The notes beneath the pieces are model-generated. The model was not told the DNA's origin, made no database searches, and worked only from the letters and a program-made list of their open reading frames with translations. From the NCBI GenBank assembly GCA_028221385.1, contig JAOIRP010000005.1, positions 1 to 38,891 on the forward strand: a DNA stretch of 38,891 nucleotides, read 5' to 3'. This document shows, piece by piece, positions 31,133 to 38,678 of this stretch. Source of the stretch: Candidatus Pelagibacter sp. (lineage in GTDB: Bacteria > Pseudomonadota > Alphaproteobacteria > Pelagibacterales > Pelagibacteraceae). The position numbers and the translations under genes were made by a program. Positions within the stretch are counted from its first letter, which is position 1, and the number at the start of each line of letters is the position of its first letter.

Positions 31133-31186
31133 GATAGTCCATCTTAGCCATCTTTAGCTCCCGGTTTTTTTGGACTATCCAAAAAA
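31133..31186 (+). promoter_or_regulatory. Structured leader with two mutually exclusive hairpins before the LysE-family gene
   Basis: GATAGTCCA (31133-31141) can pair with TGGACTATC (31171-31179), a 9-bp stem enclosing 29 nt. The 3' arm also lies in a second hairpin: TTTTTTGGA (31166-31174), loop CTA, TCCAAAAAA (31178-31186), ending 7 bases before the likely ATG at 31194. The enclosed loop carries a tandem near-repeat, CATCTTAGC (31140-31148) and CATCTTTAGC (31149-31158). The layout resembles an attenuator or riboswitch expression platform, but it matches no class I know. Confidence 0.4.
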
Positions 31187-31193
31187 TCCAAAA

Positions 31194-31808
31194 ATGCTCC
31201 CCTTAAACTATTTTCTTTTTTTACAAATAATTTTGTTTTTATTTATTACTCCTGGAACGCCTAGAATTGTAATTATTTCATACTCAATGAATTACGGTGT
31301 TCAAAAATGTATTTGGACTGCATTAGGAGATGTTACAGCAAATATTATTCAAGCAACTTTAGTAATTTTTGTTCTTGGAACTTTTTTTGTCGATAATCCA
31401 AATTTTTTAAAAACATTTAAGTGGATAGGAATTATTTATTTGCTTTATCTTGCTTATGACATTTATAATTCAAGACCAAAAGATGTAAGTTCAAGCAAAA
31501 TCATATCAAAAAGTGTTTTTTCTTTTTTTAAAGATGGTTTTTTAGTTGCAGGAACAAGCCCTAAGGCATGGATGTTCTTTCCTTTAATTTTTCCACAGTT
31601 TATTGATTTTAATTCAAATTATGTAATTCAATTTTTAATTTTGATTACAACTTATGTTGTATTAGATTTTTTATCTCTAGTTGCTTATGCTATGCTTGCT
31701 AGAAAATTAATTGTTTGGATAAAAGCAAATCCAAAAACTATTAATACAATTTCAGCGTGCGTATTAATAATAATCGCATTAATCATAGCTTTTATTCAAA
31801 AATATTAA
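31194..31808 (+). CDS. LysE/RhtB-family amino acid exporter
   Basis: 204 residues from ATG 31194 (MLPLNYFLFLQI). Five to six membrane helices. The N-terminal 'FITPGTPRIVIISYSMNYGVQKCIWTALGDVTANIIQ' is the LysE/RhtB signature (PGP-like motif written PGTPR here). The later 'DGFLVAGTSPKAWMFFPLIFPQF' matches the conserved NPK-type segment. It exports amino acids such as lysine, threonine or homoserine in known members; substrate unknown here. The frame could start at TTG 31170, but that lies inside the leader hairpin. Confidence 0.9.
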   Translation: MLPLNYFLFLQIILFLFITPGTPRIVIISYSMNYGVQKCIWTALGDVTANIIQATLVIFVLGTFFVDNPNFLKTFKWIGIIYLLYLAYDIYNSRPKDVSSSKIISKSVFSFFKDGFLVAGTSPKAWMFFPLIFPQFIDFNSNYVIQFLILITTYVVLDFLSLVAYAMLARKLIVWIKANPKTINTISACVLIIIALIIAFIQKY

Positions 31809-31829
31809 GTCGCATTTATTAATAGGTAC

Positions 31830-31860
31830 TTGTTTGTTTTTTAATTTAGGAGTTTAATAT
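31830..31860 (+). promoter_or_regulatory. Weak candidate promoter for livJ
   Basis: TTGTTT (31830-31835) and TTAATA/TAATAT (31854-31860) are spaced 18-19 bp, upstream of an AAAGGAAA Shine-Dalgarno and livJ ATG 31890. Motif-only, and weak because the region is AT-rich throughout. Confidence 0.3.
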
Positions 31861-31889
31861 TTCTTTTAAATTTAACAAAGGAAATAAAA

Positions 31890-33122
31890 ATGAAAATAAG
31901 AAACATAATAATTACTTTTGTTTCTGCATTGGTATTATTATCTACATCTGTAACATCTTTTGCAAAAGTTGTTGGAGATAAGATAATTTTAGGATCTGCT
32001 ATTTCATTAACTGGTAAATACTCATCTAATGGAGTTCATACTCAGAATGGTTACAACATGGCTGTGGATAGAATTAATAGTATGGGTGGAGTTAAAGTTG
32101 GTGGAAAAACTTATAAGTTTGAAATCATTTATTACGATGATGAGTCAAACCCGAAAAGAGCAGCTCAACTTGCAGAAAGATTAATCTCTCAAGATGGTGT
32201 TGAATATATGCTTGGACCATACAGCTCAGGTTTAACAAAAGCGATCGCGCCAGTAACAGAGAAATATGGAGTTCCAATGGTTGAGGCTAATGGTGCTTCA
32301 AGATCTTTGTTTACAAAAGGTTACAAATATTTGTTTGCAGTGCTTGCACCGGCAAACCTATATCTTGATGTAGCTATAGATTTAGCAGTTGAAAAAAATG
32401 GTGGGAAGCCAGTTACAGTTGCAATGGCTTTTGAACAAGATGCTTTTTCTCAAGATGTTAGACTAGGCGTTTTGGAAGCAATTGAAAGAACAGGATCTAA
32501 AAAAGTAATAGATGACAAGCTACCAAAAGAACTTAATGATATGGCGGCAACTTTAGCAAAAGTTAAAGCTGTAAAACCAGATGTTCTTGTCGTTTCAGGT
32601 CATACAAAAGGTGCTTTAACAGCTGTTAGACAAATTGCTGAAATGAAAGTTGATGTACCAATGCTTGCAATGACACACTGTGATGCTGCGAAATTATCAA
32701 AACAACATGGTAAAAATTCTCAGTATGCATTATGTGCATCTCAGTGGCATAAAACTCTTACTTATAAAGATGATTTCTTTAAAGATGGTATGACTTATGA
32801 TGCTGACTTTACTAAAGAGTTTGGTTATGCACCCCCTTATCAAGCTGCTGAATCTTCAGCTGCTTTATTGGTATTTAAAGATGCATTTGAAAGAGCAAAT
32901 TCTTTTGACAAAGTAAAAGTTAGAGACGCTCTTGCTGCTACTGATATGCAAACTTTTTATGGAAACATAAAATTTGCAGAGGGTGGACAGAATACTGATA
33001 AGCCAATGGTGTTATTCCAGGTTATGTGTGATGGAGATAAATGTGAAAATAAAGTTGTTGCTCCAACTAAATGGGCTTCAGCTGAGTTGATACATCCAAT
33101 TCCTTCTTGGTCTAAAAGATAA
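31890..33122 (+). CDS. livJ: ABC transporter substrate-binding protein, branched-chain amino acid (LivJ) family
   Basis: 410 residues. The signal peptide is residues 1-25 (cleavage after TSFA). The mature part begins 'KVVGDKIILGSAISLTGKYSSNGVHTQNGYN', the type I periplasmic binding protein start for amino acids or amides. 'YYDDESNPKRAAQLAERLIS' and 'LGPYSSGLTKAIAPVTEKYGVPMVE' follow the family. The actual ligand may be a branched-chain amino acid, another amino acid, or a carboxylate or amide; it cannot be read from the sequence. It has a clear Shine-Dalgarno. An intrinsic terminator separates it from the permease genes. Confidence 0.93.
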   Translation: MKIRNIIITFVSALVLLSTSVTSFAKVVGDKIILGSAISLTGKYSSNGVHTQNGYNMAVDRINSMGGVKVGGKTYKFEIIYYDDESNPKRAAQLAERLISQDGVEYMLGPYSSGLTKAIAPVTEKYGVPMVEANGASRSLFTKGYKYLFAVLAPANLYLDVAIDLAVEKNGGKPVTVAMAFEQDAFSQDVRLGVLEAIERTGSKKVIDDKLPKELNDMAATLAKVKAVKPDVLVVSGHTKGALTAVRQIAEMKVDVPMLAMTHCDAAKLSKQHGKNSQYALCASQWHKTLTYKDDFFKDGMTYDADFTKEFGYAPPYQAAESSAALLVFKDAFERANSFDKVKVRDALAATDMQTFYGNIKFAEGGQNTDKPMVLFQVMCDGDKCENKVVAPTKWASAELIHPIPSWSKR

Positions 33123-33134
33123 ATCTAATATATA

Positions 33135-33164
33135 AAATGCTCCCTAGAAATAGGGGGCATTTTT
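33135..33164 (+). terminator. Intrinsic terminator/attenuator between livJ and livH
   Basis: AAATGCTCCCTA (33135-33146), loop GAAA, then TAGGGGGCATTT (33151-33162) running into a T5 tract. The stem is 12 bp with one G-U pair, far more stable than anything else in the region. Being inside the operon, it probably ends most transcripts after livJ so that binding protein exceeds permease. Confidence 0.85.
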
Positions 33165-33205
33165 AAATAAAAGTTTTAAAGTTATTTAAAAAGCTTCAAA
33201 AATTT

Positions 33206-34099
33206 ATGGATCTACTTATATTTCAAGTACCAATATTAATGGTTCAAGCGTCTTTAGATGGAATATTACTTGGAATTTTGTTTGCACTTATTGCTTATGG
33301 AATGGCTCTTCAATGGGGAGTAATGAATATAATAAATATTGCCCAAGGAGATTTAGTAATCCTTGGTGGTTACATTACTTATTTTATGTACCTTTCAGGT
33401 ATACATCCAGCTTTAGGTGTAATAGTCGCTCCAGCCATAATGTATTTTGTTGGCGTTGGTCTTTACAAATTAGTGATTAATAAAGTTGTAGATAGAGATT
33501 TATTTATCTCAATACTTGCAACATTTGGAATTAGCATACTTTTTATGCAGTTAATGAACTTTGTATTTGGTGCAGATGTTGTACTTGCAAACTCTGAATT
33601 TGGAACAACAATGTTATTTAATAACTCAGTAACACTTCCAAATTCTAAATTGTTTTCAGCACTTATTAGTATTATTTTTGCAATAGGTCTTGTTGTGTAT
33701 ATGAAAAAATCAAAACTAGGACGTGCAATTAGAGCTACCGCTCAAAATGCAAGAGCAGCAAAGATTTTAGGAGTTGATACGGAAAAAGTTTATGCAGCTA
33801 CATTTGGAATCAATGCAGCACTTTGTGGCGTAGCGGGTTCATTAGTTGCTATTACATTCACAATTCATCCTTATATGGGACTACCTTATACTATTAGATC
33901 TTTTATGATTGTTATAATTGCAGGCCTAGGAAATTTACCTGGAGTCGCCATTTCAGGTATGGGTTTAGGAATGTTTGAAGAATTTGCTGATTATATTCTA
34001 GGAACAGAGTTTAGAATAGGTTCTGTGTTCTTATTGTTAGTATTAATCCTAGTTTATAGACGATTTAAATTATCTAAAAAAAGAGAGTATTTAAAATAA
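33206..34099 (+). CDS. livH: Branched-chain amino acid ABC transporter permease LivH
   Basis: 297 residues with about eight membrane helices. 'LLGILFALIAYGMALQWGVMNIINIAQGDLVILGGYI' is the LivH-type start (NxAQGDxxxLGxY). 'RAIRATAQNARAAKILGVDTEKVYAATFGINAAL' is the EAA-like loop that contacts the ATPase. The gene begins 41 bp after the terminator hairpin with ATG 33206 and no strong Shine-Dalgarno. Its stop overlaps the livM ATG by one base. Confidence 0.94.
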   Translation: MDLLIFQVPILMVQASLDGILLGILFALIAYGMALQWGVMNIINIAQGDLVILGGYITYFMYLSGIHPALGVIVAPAIMYFVGVGLYKLVINKVVDRDLFISILATFGISILFMQLMNFVFGADVVLANSEFGTTMLFNNSVTLPNSKLFSALISIIFAIGLVVYMKKSKLGRAIRATAQNARAAKILGVDTEKVYAATFGINAALCGVAGSLVAITFTIHPYMGLPYTIRSFMIVIIAGLGNLPGVAISGMGLGMFEEFADYILGTEFRIGSVFLLLVLILVYRRFKLSKKREYLK

Positions 34100-35148
34100 T
34101 GAATAAAAATATTATTTTATATTCAGCAATATTAATTTTTGGTGTGCTTGCACCATTTATGTTACCAGCCTTCAAGGTTCAATTATCTATTCTTTGTATA
34201 TTGATTGTTTTAGCATTAACTTGGAATATTCAAGGTGGTGAAATGGGCTATAACTCATTTGGAAATATTCTTTTTTATGGCCTTGGAATGTATATTTGTG
34301 CTTCTGCTCAAGTTGGTATGTTTTTTCCATTAGCTGAATGGACTGAAAGTGGTGGAGAAAAAACTTTTGTACATTCACCTACTCAGTTTTTCCAAGGTAT
34401 GGCATTTGGTCTTCTACTAGCAGCAATCATACCAACAATAGTTGCTGGTATGATTGGTTATGCGATTCTTGGACTTAGAGGACATTATTTTGCAATTTGT
34501 ACCTTAGGTTTAGGTGTGGCTGCTGGTGAAATTTCAGGTGGAATTGAAATTATTGGAGCAGGGCAAGGGTTTACAACTCCTCCATTTCCAAATGTTGGAA
34601 GCTTGGAGTCTAGAGGACAATTTTTTTATTTTTTAAGCTTTATAGTACTCGTATTAACTTTTATTACTGTAAAATCAGTTTACTCAACTCGATTTAGATT
34701 AGTTCTTAATGCAATAAGAGATAATGAAGATAAAGCTGAAGCAATGGGAATCCAAACAATGAAATATAAAATTATTGGATGGATGATTTCTGCATTTTTC
34801 TGTGGGTTAGCTGGTGGTATCATGGGTGGATTAGTTGGTTATATTGACTCAACTGATGTTGCTTTTGATGGAAGAGAAATGGGTGTGTTCATGGTTTTGA
34901 TGGCAATACTCGGAGGTAAAGGAACACTGTGGGGACCTGTTATTGGTGCAACTTTGTTTCACTTGTTTAAAGAAGGCTTTTGGACTTACTTCTTGGGCTG
35001 GCAGTATGTTGCGTTAGGTGTACTGATCGTTGTAATTGTAATTTATTTCCCTGAAGGATTAATGGGATGGCTTAGAGAAAAATATCCAGAGAGATTTGGT
35101 GAAGTTGTGGATGAAGCTGATCGTAAAGCGCAGGTGGAGTTAAAATGA
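34099..35148 (+). CDS. livM: Branched-chain amino acid ABC transporter permease LivM
   Basis: 349 residues with about nine membrane helices. 'ALTWNIQGGEMGYNSFGNILFYGLGMY' matches the LivM conserved start. 'RLVLNAIRDNEDKAEAMGIQTMKYKIIGWMISAFFCGLAGG' is the coupling loop, and 'GGKGTLWGPVIGATLFHL' follows. A hydrophilic 30-residue tail ends the protein. It is linked to livH and livG by 1-bp and 4-bp overlaps. It is the heteromeric partner of LivH. Confidence 0.94.
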   Translation: MNKNIILYSAILIFGVLAPFMLPAFKVQLSILCILIVLALTWNIQGGEMGYNSFGNILFYGLGMYICASAQVGMFFPLAEWTESGGEKTFVHSPTQFFQGMAFGLLLAAIIPTIVAGMIGYAILGLRGHYFAICTLGLGVAAGEISGGIEIIGAGQGFTTPPFPNVGSLESRGQFFYFLSFIVLVLTFITVKSVYSTRFRLVLNAIRDNEDKAEAMGIQTMKYKIIGWMISAFFCGLAGGIMGGLVGYIDSTDVAFDGREMGVFMVLMAILGGKGTLWGPVIGATLFHLFKEGFWTYFLGWQYVALGVLIVVIVIYFPEGLMGWLREKYPERFGEVVDEADRKAQVELK

Positions 35149-35885
35149 GTATTCTAGAAGTAAATAATGTTAGTAAATCTTTTGGAGGTGTAAAAGCCAA
35201 TGTTGATATTTCGATGTCAGTTGAAAAAGGAAAAATTGTTGGTTTAATTGGTCCTAATGGATCGGGGAAAACAACTTTATTTAACTCAATTGTTGGAACT
35301 TATCCTGTAGATAGTGGATCTATAAAATTTAATGAAAAAGAAGTATCTGAGTTACCAGTTCCAGTTATAGCAAAACTTGGTTTGCTTAGAACATTTCAGC
35401 AAACAAGAATTTATGGAAAACTAAATTGTATTGATAATATGTTAATTAGTCATAAAGGAAGTGATGAGAGTTTAATTATGATATTTTCTAAAATTCCAAA
35501 AGATTTAACAGATAAAGCTGAAAATTTATTGAGTTTTGTTGGTCTTTATCAAAAAAGAAAATTGAGAGCAGGAGATTTATCTTTTGGACAACAAAAATTG
35601 TTGGAGCTTGCAATGGCTTTAATGAATGAGCCAGAAATGCTCTTATTAGATGAACCTACGGCTGGAATTAATCCAACTTTAATAAATGGAATTATAGATA
35701 GATTAATTAAAGTAAATCAAGATTTCGGTATCACTCTTTTAGTTATCGAACATAATATGAAGGTGATCATGCAATTGGCAGAAGATATTTTCTGTTTAGC
35801 TCATGGGAAAATGTTAGCTAATGGGTCTCCAGCTGAAATTAAAAATGATAAGCGTGTAATCGACGCTTATTTGGGAGCACAATAA
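35145..35885 (+). CDS. livG: Branched-chain amino acid ABC transporter ATP-binding protein LivG
   Basis: 246 residues. Walker A GPNGSGKTT lies near 36-44, 'LLRTFQQTRIYGKLNCIDN' gives the Q-loop, the signature reads DLSFGQQKLLELA (SFGQQ in place of SGGQ, common in LivG), Walker B is MLLLDEPTAGINP, and the switch His sits in VIEHNM. It powers LivHM. It starts within the livM stop (ATGA) and its stop overlaps livF (TAATG). Confidence 0.95.
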   Translation: MSILEVNNVSKSFGGVKANVDISMSVEKGKIVGLIGPNGSGKTTLFNSIVGTYPVDSGSIKFNEKEVSELPVPVIAKLGLLRTFQQTRIYGKLNCIDNMLISHKGSDESLIMIFSKIPKDLTDKAENLLSFVGLYQKRKLRAGDLSFGQQKLLELAMALMNEPEMLLLDEPTAGINPTLINGIIDRLIKVNQDFGITLLVIEHNMKVIMQLAEDIFCLAHGKMLANGSPAEIKNDKRVIDAYLGAQ

Positions 35886-36670
35886 TGTCAAATCAATATG
35901 AAGTATTGGGAAAAGCACCTACTTCAGAAGATTTAAAAAGATTATCTCCAAATGAAATTCATTTAACAATTAAAGACTTAAATGCGGGTTATGGAAAAAT
36001 GGAAATTTTACATAACTTTGATTTATTTGTAAATAAAGCTCAGTCCTTATGTTTGATTGGACCAAATGGTGCAGGAAAATCAACAATACTTCATTCCATA
36101 TATGGGTTTACAAATATTTTTTCAGGACAAATTGAAATAGAGGGTAAAGAAATTACCAATTTATCTCCAGCTGAAAAACTAAAATCATGTGGAATTGCAT
36201 ATATCCTACAAGATAATTCTGTTTTCCCAGATATGACAGTTGAAGAAAATTTACTAATGGGTGGCTACATAAAAGACAAAACAGACGAGTCATATGAAGA
36301 AGCAGAAAAAATTTTTGAAAAGTATGAGAGATTAAGAAATAGAAGAAATCAACCTGCAAAAGTTTTATCAGGCGGAGAAAGAAGATTATTAGAAATTTCT
36401 AGAGCACTAGTTATGAAGCCGTCAGTATTATTAGTTGATGAACCCTCAATTGGTTTAGAGCCCAGATATATTGATATGGTATTTGAAATTTTAAGAGATC
36501 TTCAACAAACTGAAAAGAAAACCATAATTTTAGTAGAGCAAAATGCTAAAAAAGGATTAGAGTTTGCAGACATAGGATATGTTTTAGTTTCTGGTCAAAC
36601 AGCTATTGCTGGCAAAGGGGATGATTTGTTAAACAACCCTGATGTGGGTAGATTATTTCTTGGTGGCTAA
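35885..36670 (+). CDS. livF: Branched-chain amino acid ABC transporter ATP-binding protein LivF
   Basis: 261 residues. Walker A is GPNGAGKST, the signature is VLSGGERRLLEISRAL, Walker B is VLLVDEPSIGLEP, and the H-loop position reads 'ILVEQNA', as usual in LivF-type proteins where Gln replaces His. A 25-residue N-terminal extension (MSNQYEVLGKAPTSEDLKRL) precedes the ABC domain, which is longer than typical. It completes the importer. Its stop overlaps the AzlC gene start by one base, so azlCD belongs to the same operon. Confidence 0.95.
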   Translation: MSNQYEVLGKAPTSEDLKRLSPNEIHLTIKDLNAGYGKMEILHNFDLFVNKAQSLCLIGPNGAGKSTILHSIYGFTNIFSGQIEIEGKEITNLSPAEKLKSCGIAYILQDNSVFPDMTVEENLLMGGYIKDKTDESYEEAEKIFEKYERLRNRRNQPAKVLSGGERRLLEISRALVMKPSVLLVDEPSIGLEPRYIDMVFEILRDLQQTEKKTIILVEQNAKKGLEFADIGYVLVSGQTAIAGKGDDLLNNPDVGRLFLGG

Positions 36671-37374
36671 TGATTAATACAAAATATTTTATAAAAGGTT
36701 TTTTTTGTATTAAGAGTGCAAACAGTCCTGCAATTGCATTATTTGCAAGCTTTGTAGCTATTGGAGCTTTATTTAAAAGTATTGGTCTTAATATCCAAGA
36801 AAGTATTTTTTCAACTTTTTTAACTTATGCTTTGCCAGGCTCATTAATAATGGCTGAGTCATTAATAGTTGGGGCTTCATTACTAAATATTTTTTTGGCG
36901 GTTTGGTTGGTTAATGCAAGACTTTACCCAATGACGGTTTCACTATTTCCACTATTAACACATAAAAGCCAACCAAGATTAAAGTATTATTTAGCATGTC
37001 ATTTTATTGCTGTTTCAGCATGGTTAATAATGAAAGAAAATTATAGATCTATTGAAAGAAAATATCGTTTAGACTATTGGATTGGTGTTGGAGCAGCTAA
37101 TTTGTCAGTTGCAATTTCAGCTACTGCTTTTGGTTTTTTTATAGCTGATTATTTAAATAAAGATATGATGGTAGGATTAGCAATAGTAAATCCAGTTTAT
37201 TTTACATGTGTAATGGTTGGAGCAATGAAAACCATTCAAATGAGCTTGGCTATTATTCTTGGATCTATATTAGGAATTTTATTTTATTTTATATCACCAG
37301 AATGGTGTATATTATTTGGAGGTTTTTCAGCAGGAACTTTAGCTTTTTTTATAGGAGAGCTAAATGACAATTAA
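36670..37374 (+). CDS. azlC: AzlC family branched-chain amino acid exporter subunit
   Basis: 234 residues with about six membrane helices. 'SPAIALFASFVAIGALFKSIGLNIQESIFSTFLTYALPG' and 'NARLYPMTVSLFPLL' (the NxRxxxMxxSLxP motif) are AzlC hallmarks. With AzlD it exports branched-chain amino acids such as leucine or azaleucine in known cases. It starts within the livF stop codon (TAATG), and its end overlaps azlD by 11 bp. Finding the exporter pair fused to the liv importer operon is unusual. Confidence 0.9.
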   Translation: MINTKYFIKGFFCIKSANSPAIALFASFVAIGALFKSIGLNIQESIFSTFLTYALPGSLIMAESLIVGASLLNIFLAVWLVNARLYPMTVSLFPLLTHKSQPRLKYYLACHFIAVSAWLIMKENYRSIERKYRLDYWIGVGAANLSVAISATAFGFFIADYLNKDMMVGLAIVNPVYFTCVMVGAMKTIQMSLAIILGSILGILFYFISPEWCILFGGFSAGTLAFFIGELNDN

Positions 37375-37690
37375 TATAGTGTTGACGATCTTGGCAACAT
37401 CCATAGCAACTTATATTTCAAGATTTCTTGGCGTAATAACATCAAAAAAAATAAAAGAAACATCTAAAATATTTAAATGGTTCAATTGTCTTGCTTACTC
37501 TACTCTTTCTGCCCTGCTTGCAAGAATAATTATTTTTCCTGCAGGTGCTTTAGCGGATGTTGATTATTTAATCAGATTTATTGTTATCTTTATTTGTTTA
37601 ATTGTTTTTATAAAGAGTAAAAGAAATTTTGTATATCCAACAGTATTAGGTGGTGTATTATTAGCTTTTTTAAATACTATTTTTAATTGA
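37364..37690 (+). CDS. azlD: AzlD family branched-chain amino acid exporter subunit
   Basis: 108 residues with about four membrane helices, the small partner of AzlC. 'ATSIATYISRFLGVIT' and 'YSTLSALLARIIIFPAGAL' follow the AzlD pattern (TxxxRxxP-like start, then an ALLxxxxxP-type centre). It overlaps azlC by 11 bp and ends 38 bp before glaH. It is assigned partly from position after azlC. Confidence 0.88.
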   Translation: MTINIVLTILATSIATYISRFLGVITSKKIKETSKIFKWFNCLAYSTLSALLARIIIFPAGALADVDYLIRFIVIFICLIVFIKSKRNFVYPTVLGGVLLAFLNTIFN

Positions 37691-37694
37691 TATA

Positions 37695-37723
37695 TTGATA
37701 TTCAATTTGATAGTAATTAAAAT
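37695..37723 (+). promoter_or_regulatory. Candidate sigma70 promoter giving leaderless glaH mRNA
   Basis: TTGATA (37695-37700), exactly 17 bp, then TAAAAT (37718-37723). The predicted start falls at about 37729-37731, on the glaH ATG itself, and no Shine-Dalgarno precedes the gene. It is the best-looking promoter in the window. Confidence 0.5.
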
Positions 37724-37728
37724 AATCT

Positions 37729-38637
37729 ATGGAAAAAATTTCTGGATTTGAAATTAATGAACATCAAAAATCGAAAAGAATAATTGATATAAAAATAGAA
37801 GATGAGTTATTAAAAAAATTAATATTTCCATTTAACAAGTTTGATATAACAGCTTTAGAATTCAAACCTTTTACAAGATTCACGGTTGCAAAAAGTTTAG
37901 ATAGTTTAACAGAAAACAAACTTAGCAAATTAATTAATTCAATTTTAAGAAATAGAGATACTGGCTGTTTTATTATTGGTCCAAAAAATCATAGTTCTAA
38001 AATTACTAATGATTTTTTAGTAAAGTTATCAACTGCTATTGCTTATTTAATAGGTAATCCCAATCATGATTCTATGGCTGGAAAATATTATGCAAAATTT
38101 GAAGTCAAGCACGAGGATAAGAGTGACTCTTATTTAAGAAAAGCTTATAAAAATATGGACCTTCACACTGATGGAACTTATGTAAAAGAAATTACTGATT
38201 GGCTTCTAATGACAAAAATAGAAGAAAAAAATGCAGAAGGAGGTGACACTGTAATGTTACATTTAGATGATTGGGAGCATTGTGAGGATCTATTTAAAGA
38301 CCCTATTGGAAAACAAGATTTTGTGTGGGGCTCTCCTAAAAGTAAAAATGTTGATTATAAAATTAAACATCCAGTATTTTCAGAAGATAAAAATAACAAA
38401 GCCCAAATATCATATATTGATCAATTTCCAGAACCTAAAAACATGGAACAAGGAGTTTTTTTACAAAAATTATCTGACGCCTTGGAAGAAAGTCAAAATA
38501 AGATAATCACTAAATTACCAGTAGGCTCTTCAATTATTGCAAATAATTATTTTTGGCTTCATGGCAGAAGACCTTTTAAAGAAAATAAAAAATTAATTAG
38601 AGAGTTGTTAAGAATTAGAGGATCATTTTTTTATTAA
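37729..38637 (+). CDS. glaH: Glutarate 2-hydroxylase GlaH (CsiD family Fe(II)/2-oxoglutarate dioxygenase)
   Basis: 302 residues that track E. coli CsiD/GlaH closely as I recall it: 'ALEFKPFTRFTVAK', 'DSMAGKYYAKFEVK', 'DLHTDGTYVKEITDWLLMTKI', 'GGDTVMLHLDDWEH', 'YIDQFPEPKNMEQGV', 'FWLHGRRPF', 'RELLRIRG'. The iron ligands would be His146 and Asp148 (HxD) and His278, with a C-terminal Arg (291-297) binding 2-oxoglutarate. The known reaction is glutarate + 2OG + O2 to L-2-hydroxyglutarate + succinate, in lysine catabolism. The usual partner oxidase LhgO is not adjacent. It is a separate transcription unit by its own promoter, between azlCD and proC. Confidence 0.88.
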   Translation: MEKISGFEINEHQKSKRIIDIKIEDELLKKLIFPFNKFDITALEFKPFTRFTVAKSLDSLTENKLSKLINSILRNRDTGCFIIGPKNHSSKITNDFLVKLSTAIAYLIGNPNHDSMAGKYYAKFEVKHEDKSDSYLRKAYKNMDLHTDGTYVKEITDWLLMTKIEEKNAEGGDTVMLHLDDWEHCEDLFKDPIGKQDFVWGSPKSKNVDYKIKHPVFSEDKNNKAQISYIDQFPEPKNMEQGVFLQKLSDALEESQNKIITKLPVGSSIIANNYFWLHGRRPFKENKKLIRELLRIRGSFFY

Positions 38638-38678
38638 TTAATTTTAAAATTATTATAAGTCGTCTATATTAGAATTTT

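Noticed and set aside
38267..38506. 79-codon plus-strand frame inside glaH
   Set aside because: Out-of-frame shadow of a well-conserved dioxygenase.
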